A DNA stretch of 64,000 nt from Antedon bifida (lineage: Eukaryota > Echinodermata > Crinoidea > Comatulida > Antedonidae). This document shows, in pieces, positions 23,312 to 34,900 of the stretch; within the stretch, counting starts at the first letter, position 1; every line of letters starts with the position of its first letter. Under the pieces are notes generated by a model. It was not told the DNA's origin. It did not search any database and saw nothing but the letters and a program-made list of their open reading frames with translations. Where the stretch lies: the NCBI GenBank assembly GCA_963402885.1, contig OY727097.1:7254001-7318000 (forward strand). The letters run 5' to 3'. The position numbers and the translations under genes are program-made.

Positions 23312-24097
23312 TCAATTTCAATTTCAATTTCAAAAAGACATTTATTTTCCTCCATAGCAATACAGTACAAAATAATAAACAAAAATGGTAAGGAATATAA
23401 AAAATGAAATAGATGTTTGTTGGATAAAACAACAGAAAAGTGAATTTAAGAAAATTGGCTATGGAGGAAGGCATAATCCCGAGAAGATGAGGAAATCTTG
23501 TGCTGGGTATGCCTATGCAAATAAAATGGATAATTGAATAAGAGTGGAAATAAAGAGAAACAAACAAGACAAAAAAACGCACAGAAAAGGAAAAATAAAA
23601 AAATAAATTAATTAATTAAAAAAAAATAAATAAAATAAATAAATAAATAAATAAATAAATAAATTGATAAAAAATAGATCAATCAAATTGTAGAATCAGA
23701 AAATAAAACTCAAAAACCACAGTAGATCAATGTTCAGCAGCATAAATCAAATTGCGACATTCGATTGTTGTCTTTTTAATACTTTAACATTAGGTGTTGT
23801 TTTAATTTTTTGGAAAATAAAGAAATTGAAACAGCATTTGTAATTGGGGGTGGTAAACTGTTCATCATTGATGGACCGGAGTATCTAATACTGTTTTGAA
23901 AATAATTGGTGTTGTGGATAGGTATGTGTATATTAGTTCTAGAACGTGTAGGGTAATTGTGAATAGAAAAAATTCGGAATAAACATATTGTTTAAATGAT
24001 TTGGAGAAGTGGAATGCAGGGCGGAGAATACAAATTTGCCTTGTTGCATTATGTTTATATCAATGAGTTTGAGGAGATTAAGTTTGGAAAATAAATG
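23312..24097 (-). mobile_element. 5'-truncated LINE inserted in LTR 1 (786 bp, antisense)
   Basis: LTR 2 and LTR 3 lack this segment. On the minus strand it starts with a LINE ORF2 C-terminal reading (HLFSKLNLLKLIDINIMQQG and on to FVFSALHSTSPNHLNNMF), then decays with stops. It ends at 23312 in a GAAATTGAAATTGAAATT tail preceded by AGGAAAATAAATGTC, a typical LINE 3' end with a short-repeat tail. No clear target-site duplication is seen. It sits upstream of the LTR TATA box, so it may displace U3 promoter elements. Confidence 0.75.
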
Positions 24098-24111
24098 GGA
24101 TGATGGGTTGG

Positions 24112-24120
24112 TATATAAAG
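24112..24120 (+). promoter_or_regulatory. TATA box of LTR 1
   Basis: TATATAAAG followed by TGTGTGCGGGAACGG. The same box is at 30434-30442 (LTR 2) and 36586-36594 (LTR 3). Confidence 0.55.
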
Positions 24121-24480
24121 TGTGTGCGGGAACGGCGCGAGGTTGAAACAAGGAGTTGGGAGTAAGCTGAGTGTTGCATTTCTTGATTGGGTGTGGCAAA
24201 CTACTAGTGTTGTATGGATAAGAAGCTAAGCGGAGAAAATTAAGAAAACAAAAAAGTAAGAGAAATTTGATGCACACTTCAGCGATATTGTAGTCCTGTA
24301 ATTAATAACTCCTTAACTTGACTAACGTTTCTTTTACGTCTGATAATTGAGTGGTAGCCTATAGGATTGAAGAACGGATTGACTAATTGAATGCATAACC
24401 AAAAGACTCGGGAAACCAGAACACTTGTAAATACAAAACAGTAACGTTATTGGAATTGAATGAAGACGGAGAGGAAACAC

Positions 24481-24756
24481 TTACCTACTAGTGTCAGTAA
24501 ATTGGAGACTGTTATAGAAAAGAAGGACGGTTGCAGAAATAATATGTTGAATTCTATTATGTACAACGCTTGTTACCTACTAGTATCAGTAAATTGGAGA
24601 CTGTTATAGAAAAGAAGGACGGTTGCAGAAATAATATGTTGAATTCTATTATGTACAACGCTTGTTACCTACTAGTATCAGTAAATTGGAGACTGTTATA
24701 GAAAAGAAGGACGGTTGCAGAAATAATATGTTGAACTCTATTATGTACAACGCTTG
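24481..24756 (+). repeat. 92-bp triplicate inside LTR 1
   Basis: Three head-to-tail units starting TTACCTACTAGT at 24481, 24573 and 24665. Unit 1 has GTGTCAG, units 2 and 3 have GTATCAG; unit 3 has GAACTC instead of GAATTC. LTR 2 and LTR 3 carry the same three units with the same differences. Confidence 0.92.
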
Positions 24757-25471
24757 TGTGTGAAATAGTCACCTGATTTGAACTTACATGGCATTCTGAT
24801 CAACGTTATCAAGTATTGTTATTATAAATATTAATGGATACTGATTTGTGAAATTAATTAACGAGTATTATATAATTATGTGAAAAAGAAACGAAAATAA
24901 ATAAGAGAAATTAATAAAATTAGTGACTGAAAGATATTAGGCGATGAAGGATTTATAATCGAAGTATATAAGACGAGATAGAGAAAGTGTTGTATTAATT
25001 AGATCATACTGTAGGGAATGGGGATAGTAATTTAAGATGATTAATATGATGAAATTAATTGAATAATATTGTAAAGTGTAACGATGATGCAAGTATACGT
25101 ATAGGGGACTTAGGGTAGAGGGTTTTTTGGATAGAAGTAAATATTTATTTATTGTTGTATTCATTTATTAGTTTATTGTATTTAACTGGGTTTTGAGTAT
25201 TGGGAAAGGGTTAAAGGCCATCTCTAGAGATAATTGGGGTAGTAAAGGGAACTTGTAAGATATTTATTTATTTGGTTATTGTTAACGGGTATTTATTTAT
25301 TAGATATTATTGAATGGTTTAATGTGAAACTTCATATGAATGCTCGTTTGAGCCTGAGGTATAAATGTTTAAAAGAAAAGGAAAAAAAAATTAAAATAAC
25401 GATAGAAGCTCTTGAAGTAATTTGTAACTATTTTTCTGTACGAATAAATTGGCAAGGTTTCGTGACATTTA

Positions 25472-25488
25472 TGGGGGCTCGTCCGGGA
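25472..25488 (+). other. Primer-binding site, tRNA-Pro type (copy 1)
   Basis: TGGGGGCTCGTCCGGGA begins four bases after the LTR end. It complements the 3' end of tRNA-Pro and is the same 17-base core used by tRNA-Pro-primed retroelements. Confidence 0.85.
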
Positions 25489-25594
25489 GTGTGCCAATAT
25501 TGAAAAAAAAGTACAGAACAAAAAAAAAAAATCGTAACATTATTTTAGTGTTCTTATTGCAGATATTGAAAACGATAAGGCTGCAGTGTGCATC

Positions 25595-28500
25595 ATGGAT
25601 CTTGAAAGACTCGTCGAGGCTGGTAAGGCGTTGGGTTATAGTGGCATGGAGTTGCGAGAGTTTGTAAGTGAGAGAGAGAAAAGTGAGGAATTTGAAAAGA
25701 AAGAAAAGCAGAAGGAGGAACGAGAGGCGAGGGCACATCAATTAGAATTGCGCAGAAATGACCAACAGATATTAGAAATGCAGTTAATGTTAGAAAAGGT
25801 AAAATTAGAGGGAGGGGACACTCCTCAAGTTAAAACTGACCCAAACACCAATAAGGTAAATGCTCGAACTCCCAAGTTGCCCGCTTTCAATGAAGGAAAG
25901 GATGACCTAGATTCCTATTTGAAAAGATATGAAAGATATGCAGTTAGTCAGGGATGGAGTATTGAATACTGGGCTATAAATTTAAGTGCTTTATTAACTG
26001 GTAAATCTCTCGAAGTGTATTCTAGACTTTCCACAGAGGATGCAGATAGTTACCGGACATTGAAAACAGCTCTCCTGAAAAGATTTCAGTTAACGGCAGA
26101 TGGGTTCCGAAATAAACTTCGATTGGCGAAACCAGAGACAGGAGAAAGTGGTCATCAATTCGCAGCAAGGATAGAAAATTATCTGACCAGGTGGATTGAA
26201 TTGGCAGAAGCAACACAAACTTATGATGGGCTTAAAGACCTTCTACTAAGAGAGCAGTTTACTGATGGATGTGGTCGAGAGTTAGCGTTATTTCTTCGAG
26301 AACGTCAACCAAAAACTATCGGTGAAATAATAATAATAATAATAACTGGTACTTGATATAGCGCATTATGCTGAAAGCCTCAATGCGCTTTACAAAGACA
26401 GAAAATTTTGAAAAATTACAAATTAAAAAGGTGGGTTTTGAGGAGAGATTTGAAGACACTGGTGGAAGTAGCCTGACGGATTTCAATATGGCTGAAATGG
26501 CTGATATTGCTGAGCAGTACCTAGAAGCACGAGGAGGTATGTTCGGAAATATAATAGCAGCAAAAAGAGTGCCTACCACCACTCATAGACAGGTAACCCA
26601 AGAACCTGTACCCACCATTAATACTCCCCCATTTAGGTCAAACCCTGTTACGTGTTTTCTCTGTCATCGGGTAGGACATTTAGCAAGAAATTGTCGGGCT
26701 ACAACTGCTTTTAAACCAAATACCGGCCTTACATGTTACAGATGTCATGGAAAGGGTCACTTGGCAAAACATTGTAGACAAGATGTAGATAAGTGTGCTG
26801 GCTTACGTAACCCATATACTGGTCTTCCTCAGGAGGAACCTAAGTCTTTAATTTCACAGCAGGAACAATCCAATGGTACAGTTAACCTTAATCCTTTCCA
26901 AACCCCGGAAAATTGTGGAGGTATGATAGTTAGTTCAAACCCTCATAAATTAAATAGTTGTTGTATGGATAACAAATCTAGTTATGTAACTTTAAAATGT
27001 GGTAATCTTCTTCCTATCATGAGTGCAGCGTGGAAGGGATCTGGTCCAGGAAGTATGCCTGTTTCTCCTGGATTGGTTGGGCAACACAAGGTAACAGTCT
27101 TACGGGATAGTGGTTGCAGTGGCGTTGTCGTAAAACAGTGTTATGTATCCCCAGATCAATTTACTGGTAACGTGAAAACATGTGTGTTAATTGACGGTAC
27201 TGTGAGAAGGCTGCCGCTCGCTACAATACAAGTAAATACTCCTTATTTTACAGGTATGACTCAGGCGTTATGTATGGATAATCCAATTTTTGATCTTATA
27301 TTAGGGAATATTGAAGGTGTTCGGTCTCCGGATGATCCCGACAAAACATGGACAGGACGAAACGTCCCAGCATGTGCAGTCACTACTCGGGCACAAGCTA
27401 TAACACAATCAAAACCATTTAAATCACTCAAAACTCTAGAAGCAGTCGATCAAGTCATTACCGTTGAGAATTTAAGGAACGCACAAAATACAGATGTAAC
27501 ACTTCGAAAAGCAAAAGAACTGGCAGAAAATGAAGGTGTTCGCGTAAGTAAAAGTAACGCAACTTCTCATTTCTTCTATAACAATAATCTTTTGTATAGG
27601 CAATTCAGCTCTCCGTCAGTTGAACATGGAAATATATTTACTCAACTCGTTGTCCCAAAGTCTTTGCGACATCAAGTAATGCGACAGGCGCACGAATCAT
27701 TATTAGGCGGCCATCAAGGTGCCAAGAAAACCACCGACAAAGTCTTAACGAACTTCCATTGGCCAGGGATAACCGCCGACATTACCAGATATTGCCGTTC
27801 CTGTGATATCTGTCAAAGGACCGTTCAAAAAGGTAGAGTAGCCAAAGTTCCTTTAGGTAATATGCCTTTAATCGAAGCACCATTTGAACGCATAGCTGTC
27901 GATATCGTTGGTCCAATTCATCCTATCTCTAAAAATAGAAATAGATACATTCTAACTATAATAGATTTTGCTACCAGGTACCCGGAAGCCATCGCTTTAC
28001 CAAGTATAGAAGCTGAACGTGTTGCGGAAGGTTTAGTGACAGTCTTTTCTAGAATTGGAATTCCGAAGGAAATGCTGACGGATCAAGGGTCACAATTCAC
28101 TTCAGAGGTGATGAAACAAGTATGCAAACTACTGTCTATTAAGCAAATGATGACTTCACCGTATCACCCGGCCTGCAATGGTCTTGTTGAACGATTTAAT
28201 GGCACGTTGAAACAGATGCTAAAACGGATGTGTGCGGAACGACCCAGCGACTGGGATAGGTATATAGATCCTCTGTTATTTGCCATTAGAGAGTCTCCAC
28301 AAGAGAGTCTTGGGTTTTCACCCTTTGAACTTCTATATGGACGTAACCTTCGAGGCCCTATGACCATTTTAAGAGAGTTATGGACAGGTGAAGTTCACAC
28401 GCCAGAAACCAAGACCACTTATCAATATGTTCTAGACTTAAAGGAACGATTGAACGAAACGTGTGCAGTTGCACAAAAGAATCTACAAAAAGCAAAAGGG

Positions 28501-30303
28501 AGATACAAGAAGTATTACGACAAGAAAAGTCGAGCACGAGAATTCCAAGTAGGTGATAAGGTTTTGCTTTTACTCCCAACTGACCGAAACAAACTTCTAC
28601 TCCAGTGGAAAGGTCCTTTTCCAATCATAGCTAAAATGGGGTATTTAGATTACCGTATAGATCTGAATGGGAAGTTAAAAACATTTCATGCAAATCTTCT
28701 TAAACGATATCATGAACGTCAAGAGGTATCTGTAGCCGCGCTAGCTGAGCTCCAATCGGATGTTTCACAGGGTGCGCTGGAAGTAGCATGTACTTCTGTA
28801 ATCGAAAGTGAGGATATGGTAAGTGATGCTCCAATTGCTTTACAAATGACAAATGATAACCTTTTGCAGCTTCATCCCTTGCAGGCTAAAGAAACTATTG
28901 CCGATGTCCACATCAGTGATGATTGTGATGAAATGGGTAGAAAAGAGGTAAAACGTCTTATTGCAAATTATAGGGACGTTCTCACAGATTTACCGGGTAA
29001 AACCACTCTTGGCAACCATGACATAAAACTTCGTACAGATGAGCCTATTCGAACCAAACCATATCCATTACCACACGCATTGCGGGATACAGTGAAAGAT
29101 GAAGTGAGTATGATGTTAAACATGGGGGTAATTGAACCATCATGCGCTCCATGTGCTTCTCCAATTGTTTTGGTTAAAAAACCTGACGGATCAATTAGAT
29201 TCTGTGTTGATTTCAGGAAGGTAAACCAAAGCACCGTGTTCGATGCAGAACCAATACCTGACCAAGATGAGCTATTTACAAAATTGGCCACTGATAATTA
29301 TTTCACAAAACTAGATCTTAGTAAAGGTTATTGGCAGGTACCGATGGATGAACGTTCCAAACAACTTACATCATTTGTAACGCCAGATGGGTTATTCCAA
29401 TTTAAAGTTATGCCCTTTGGTTTGGTAAACGCCCCGGCTACGTTTAGTAGAATAATGAGGAAATTACTTCATGGAATGAAAAATACCATAAATTATATTG
29501 ATGATATCTTAATACATACATCTTCATGGGAAGAACATGTAAGAATTCTAAACGAATTATTTCGTCGTCTACGAGCAGCTAATTTAACAGCAAGACCAAG
29601 TAAGTGTTTCATCGGATACGAATCTATTGAATTTTTGGGCCATGTTGTTGGGAAGGGTCATCTGAAACCACGACCTGAGAAAATTCAAAGCATCATTCAA
29701 GCAAAACGACCAGAAACCAAAAAGCAACTGCGATCATTCCTAGGAACAACTAATTATTATCGTCGGTTCATACCACACTATTCTGCTATTGCGTCTCCAT
29801 TGACGGATCGAACGAAGAATCAAGAACCAAATAAGATACGATGGGAGGTAAGTCAAGAAAATGCCTTCAAAACACTTAAGTCAAAACTAACCAGTAAACC
29901 TATTCTTTGTCTACCAGATTTAAGTAAACCGTTTATTCTGCGAACAGACGCCTGTGACGAGGGAATCGGAGCAGTACTCCTTCAAAATTATGAAAATGAA
30001 AAATTCCCTGTGGCTTATGCCAGCAAGAAGTTACTACCCCGGGAAAAAGCGTATTCTATTATGGAGAAGGAATGTTTATCAATAATTTGGAGTGTACGTA
30101 AGTTTGAAACATACCTATATGGTCGAGAATTTACCTTAGAAACTGACCATCAACCCCTTGTTTACATGCAAAAAGCTAAATTATCGAATGGTAGAATAAT
30201 GCGCTGGGCACTGGCGCTCCAGCCATACAGGTTCCGAATTGAAGCTATCAAAGGTAGCGATAACGTAGGTGCGGATTATCTAAGCCGCAGTTCATGTAGT
30301 TAG
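25595..30303 (+). pseudogene. gag-pol of retrotransposon copy 1, broken in gag
   Basis: Same gag-pol frame as copy 2, but a 170-bp insertion at 26329-26498 adds an in-frame stop (the first part ends at 26356) and shifts the frame. The frame is open again from 26368 (mostly insert-derived residues first) through zinc knuckles, protease, integrase, RT and RNase H to 30303. Start is taken at the ATG at 25595 (MDLERLVEAGKAL). Outside the insertion the only coding change I found against copy 2 is at base 29195: Ile here, Asn in copy 2, in the RT motif DGSxRFCVDFRKVN. The copy cannot make an intact Gag but keeps intact pol domains. Confidence 0.9.
26329..26498 (-). mobile_element. SINE/LINE 3'-end fragment in gag of copy 1 (170 bp with target duplication)
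   Basis: Copy 2 provides the empty site. TGAAAT is present at 26323-26328 and again at 26493-26498, a 6-bp target-site duplication. The insert begins with an AAT repeat, then TGGTACTTGATATAGCGCAT and AATGCGCTTTACAAAG. Read on the minus strand this is a non-LTR element 3' end (GCGCTATAT... ending in ATT repeats). Confidence 0.85.
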
Positions 30304-30335
30304 AAAATGTATATCCCCATACATTGTTCTTGAGT

Positions 30336-30346
30336 GGGGGGAAAAA
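30336..30346 (+). other. Polypurine tract before LTR 2
   Basis: GGGGGGAAAAA directly abuts the TGTCAC start of LTR 2. The same tract is at 36488-36498 before LTR 3. Confidence 0.8.
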
Positions 30347-31789
30347 TGTCACAAGTGATTTAATTTTTGTTCCATTGTACCGTATGAGGGGGGTCATTCA
30401 TGCGTAGCGGCCTCTTATTGGATGATGGGTTGGTATATAAAGTGTGTGCGGGAACGGCGCGAGGTTGAAACAAGGAGTTGGGAGTAAGCTGAGTGTTGCA
30501 TTTCTTGATTGGGTGTGGCAAACTACTAGTGTTGTATGGATAAGAAGCTAAGCGGAGAAAATTAAGAAAACAAAAAAGTAAGAGAAATTTGATGCACACT
30601 TCAGCGATATTGTAGTCCTGTAATTAATAACTCCTTAACTTGACTAACGTTTCTTTTACGTCTGATAATTGAGTGGTAGCCTATAGGATTGAAGAACGGA
30701 TTGACTAATTGAATGCATAACCAAAAGACTCGGGAAACCAGAACACTTGTAAATACAAAACAGTAACGTTATTGGAATTGAATGAAGACGGAGAGGAAAC
30801 ACTTACCTACTAGTGTCAGTAAATTGGAGACTGTTATAGAAAAGAAGGACGGTTGCAGAAATAATATGTTGAATTCTATTATGTACAACGCTTGTTACCT
30901 ACTAGTATCAGTAAATTGGAGACTGTTATAGAAAAGAAGGACGGTTGCAGAAATAATATGTTGAATTCTATTATGTACAACGCTTGTTACCTACTAGTAT
31001 CAGTAAATTGGAGACTGTTATAGAAAAGAAGGACGGTTGCAGAAATAATATGTTGAACTCTATTATGTACAACGCTTGTGTGTGAAATAGTCACCTGATT
31101 TGAACTTACATGGCATTCTGATCAACGTTATCAAGTATTGTTATTATAAATATTAATGGATACTGATTTGTGAAATTAATTAACGAGTATTATATAATTA
31201 TGTGAAAAAGAAACGAAAATAAATAAGAGAAATTAATAAAATTAGTGACTGAAAGATATTAGGCGATGAAGGATTTATAATCGAAGTATATAAGACGAGA
31301 TAGAGAAAGTGTTGTATTAATTAGATCATACTGTAGGGAATGGGGATAGTAATTTAAGATGATTAATATGATGAAATTAATTGAATAATATTGTAAAGTG
31401 TAACGATGATGCAAGTATACGTATAGGGGACTTAGGGTAGAGGGTTTTTTGGATAGAAGTAAATATTTATTTATTGTTGTATTCATTTATTAGTTTATTG
31501 TATTTAACTGGGTTTTGAGTATTGGGAAAGGGTTAAAGGCCATCTCTAGAGATAATTGGGGTAGTAAAGGGAACTTGTAAGATATTTATTTATTTGGTTA
31601 TTGTTAACGGGTATTTATTTATTAGATATTATTGAATGGTTTAATGTGAAACTTCATATGAATGCTCGTTTGAGCCTGAGGTATAAATGTTTAAAAGAAA
31701 AGGAAAAAAAAATTAAAATAACGATAGAAGCTCTTGAAGTAATTTGTAACTATTTTTCTGTACGAATAAATTGGCAAGGTTTCGTGACA
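30347..31789 (+). repeat. LTR 2 (shared middle LTR, 1443 bp)
   Basis: TG...CA ends, TATA box at 30434-30442, 92-bp triplicate at 30803-31078. It appears identical to LTR 3 by eye. It serves as 3' LTR of copy 1 and 5' LTR of copy 2. Confidence 0.93.
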
Positions 31790-31793
31790 TTTA

Positions 31794-31810
31794 TGGGGGC
31801 TCGTCCGGGA
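31794..31810 (+). other. Primer-binding site, tRNA-Pro type (copy 2)
   Basis: TGGGGGCTCGTCCGGGA four bases after LTR 2, identical to copy 1. Confidence 0.85.
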
Positions 31811-31916
31811 GTGTGCCAATATTGAAAAAAAAGTACAGAACAAAAAAAAAAAATCGTAACATTATTTTAGTGTTCTTATTGCAGATATTGAAAACGATAA
31901 GGCTGCAGTGTGCATC

Positions 31917-34900
31917 ATGGATCTTGAAAGACTCGTCGAGGCTGGTAAGGCGTTGGGTTATAGTGGCATGGAGTTGCGAGAGTTTGTAAGTGAGAGAGAG
32001 AAAAGTGAGGAATTTGAAAAGAAAGAAAAGCAGAAGGAGGAACGAGAGGCGAGGGCACATCAATTAGAATTGCGCAGAAATGACCAACAGATATTAGAAA
32101 TGCAGTTAATGTTAGAAAAGGTAAAATTAGAGGGAGGGGACACTCCTCAAGTTAAAACTGACCCAAACACCAATAAGGTAAATGCTCGAACTCCCAAGTT
32201 GCCCGCTTTCAATGAAGGAAAGGATGACCTAGATTCCTATTTGAAAAGATATGAAAGATATGCAGTTAGTCAGGGATGGAGTATTGAATACTGGGCTATA
32301 AATTTAAGTGCTTTATTAACTGGTAAATCTCTCGAAGTGTATTCTAGACTTTCCACAGAGGATGCAGATAGTTACCGGACATTGAAAACAGCTCTCCTGA
32401 AAAGATTTCAGTTAACGGCAGATGGGTTCCGAAATAAACTTCGATTGGCGAAACCAGAGACAGGAGAAAGTGGTCATCAATTCGCAGCAAGGATAGAAAA
32501 TTATCTGACCAGGTGGATTGAATTGGCAGAAGCAACACAAACTTATGATGGGCTTAAAGACCTTCTACTAAGAGAGCAGTTTACTGATGGATGTGGTCGA
32601 GAGTTAGCGTTATTTCTTCGAGAACGTCAACCAAAAACTATCGGTGAAATGGCTGATATTGCTGAGCAGTACCTAGAAGCACGAGGAGGTATGTTCGGAA
32701 ATATAATAGCAGCAAAAAGAGTGCCTACCACCACTCATAGACAGGTAACCCAAGAACCTGTACCCACCATTAATACTCCCCCATTTAGGTCAAACCCTGT
32801 TACGTGTTTTCTCTGTCATCGGGTAGGACATTTAGCAAGAAATTGTCGGGCTACAACTGCTTTTAAACCAAATACCGGCCTTACATGTTACAGATGTCAT
32901 GGAAAGGGTCACTTGGCAAAACATTGTAGACAAGATGTAGATAAGTGTGCTGGCTTACGTAACCCATATACTGGTCTTCCTCAGGAGGAACCTAAGTCTT
33001 TAATTTCACAGCAGGAACAATCCAATGGTACAGTTAACCTTAATCCTTTCCAAACCCCGGAAAATTGTGGAGGTATGATAGTTAGTTCAAACCCTCATAA
33101 ATTAAATAGTTGTTGTATGGATAACAAATCTAGTTATGTAACTTTAAAATGTGGTAATCTTCTTCCTATCATGAGTGCAGCGTGGAAGGGATCTGGTCCA
33201 GGAAGTATGCCTGTTTCTCCTGGATTGGTTGGGCAACACAAGGTAACAGTCTTACGGGATAGTGGTTGCAGTGGCGTTGTCGTAAAACAGTGTTATGTAT
33301 CCCCAGATCAATTTACTGGTAACGTGAAAACATGTGTGTTAATTGACGGTACTGTGAGAAGGCTGCCGCTCGCTACAATACAAGTAAATACTCCTTATTT
33401 TACAGGTATGACTCAGGCGTTATGTATGGATAATCCAATTTTTGATCTTATATTAGGGAATATTGAAGGTGTTCGGTCTCCGGATGATCCCGACAAAACA
33501 TGGACAGGACGAAACGTCCCAGCATGTGCAGTCACTACTCGGGCACAAGCTATAACACAATCAAAACCATTTAAATCACTCAAAACTCTAGAAGCAGTCG
33601 ATCAAGTCATTACCGTTGAGAATTTAAGGAACGCACAAAATACAGATGTAACACTTCGAAAAGCAAAAGAACTGGCAGAAAATGAAGGTGTTCGCGTAAG
33701 TAAAAGTAACGCAACTTCTCATTTCTTCTATAACAATAATCTTTTGTATAGGCAATTCAGCTCTCCGTCAGTTGAACATGGAAATATATTTACTCAACTC
33801 GTTGTCCCAAAGTCTTTGCGACATCAAGTAATGCGACAGGCGCACGAATCATTATTAGGCGGCCATCAAGGTGCCAAGAAAACCACCGACAAAGTCTTAA
33901 CGAACTTCCATTGGCCAGGGATAACCGCCGACATTACCAGATATTGCCGTTCCTGTGATATCTGTCAAAGGACCGTTCAAAAAGGTAGAGTAGCCAAAGT
34001 TCCTTTAGGTAATATGCCTTTAATCGAAGCACCATTTGAACGCATAGCTGTCGATATCGTTGGTCCAATTCATCCTATCTCTAAAAATAGAAATAGATAC
34101 ATTCTAACTATAATAGATTTTGCTACCAGGTACCCGGAAGCCATCGCTTTACCAAGTATAGAAGCTGAACGTGTTGCGGAAGGTTTAGTGACAGTCTTTT
34201 CTAGAATTGGAATTCCGAAGGAAATGCTGACGGATCAAGGGTCACAATTCACTTCAGAGGTGATGAAACAAGTATGCAAACTACTGTCTATTAAGCAAAT
34301 GATGACTTCACCGTATCACCCGGCCTGCAATGGTCTTGTTGAACGATTTAATGGCACGTTGAAACAGATGCTAAAACGGATGTGTGCGGAACGACCCAGC
34401 GACTGGGATAGGTATATAGATCCTCTGTTATTTGCCATTAGAGAGTCTCCACAAGAGAGTCTTGGGTTTTCACCCTTTGAACTTCTATATGGACGTAACC
34501 TTCGAGGCCCTATGACCATTTTAAGAGAGTTATGGACAGGTGAAGTTCACACGCCAGAAACCAAGACCACTTATCAATATGTTCTAGACTTAAAGGAACG
34601 ATTGAACGAAACGTGTGCAGTTGCACAAAAGAATCTACAAAAAGCAAAAGGGAGATACAAGAAGTATTACGACAAGAAAAGTCGAGCACGAGAATTCCAA
34701 GTAGGTGATAAGGTTTTGCTTTTACTCCCAACTGACCGAAACAAACTTCTACTCCAGTGGAAAGGTCCTTTTCCAATCATAGCTAAAATGGGGTATTTAG
34801 ATTACCGTATAGATCTGAATGGGAAGTTAAAAACATTTCATGCAAATCTTCTTAAACGATATCATGAACGTCAAGAGGTATCTGTAGCCGCGCTAGCTGA

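Larger units (their letters stand above)
23239..25467 (+). repeat. LTR 1 (5' LTR, 2229 bp, interrupted)
   Basis: Matches LTR 2 from 23239 to 23311 and from 24098 to 25467. The difference of 786 bp is an extra segment at 23312-24097. A TATATAAAG box is at 24112-24120, just right of the inserted segment. Confidence 0.92.

Noticed and set aside
28164..29291. Minus-strand ORFs inside both retroelement copies
   Set aside because: Shadow frames of the strongly conserved integrase and RT coding sequence on the plus strand.
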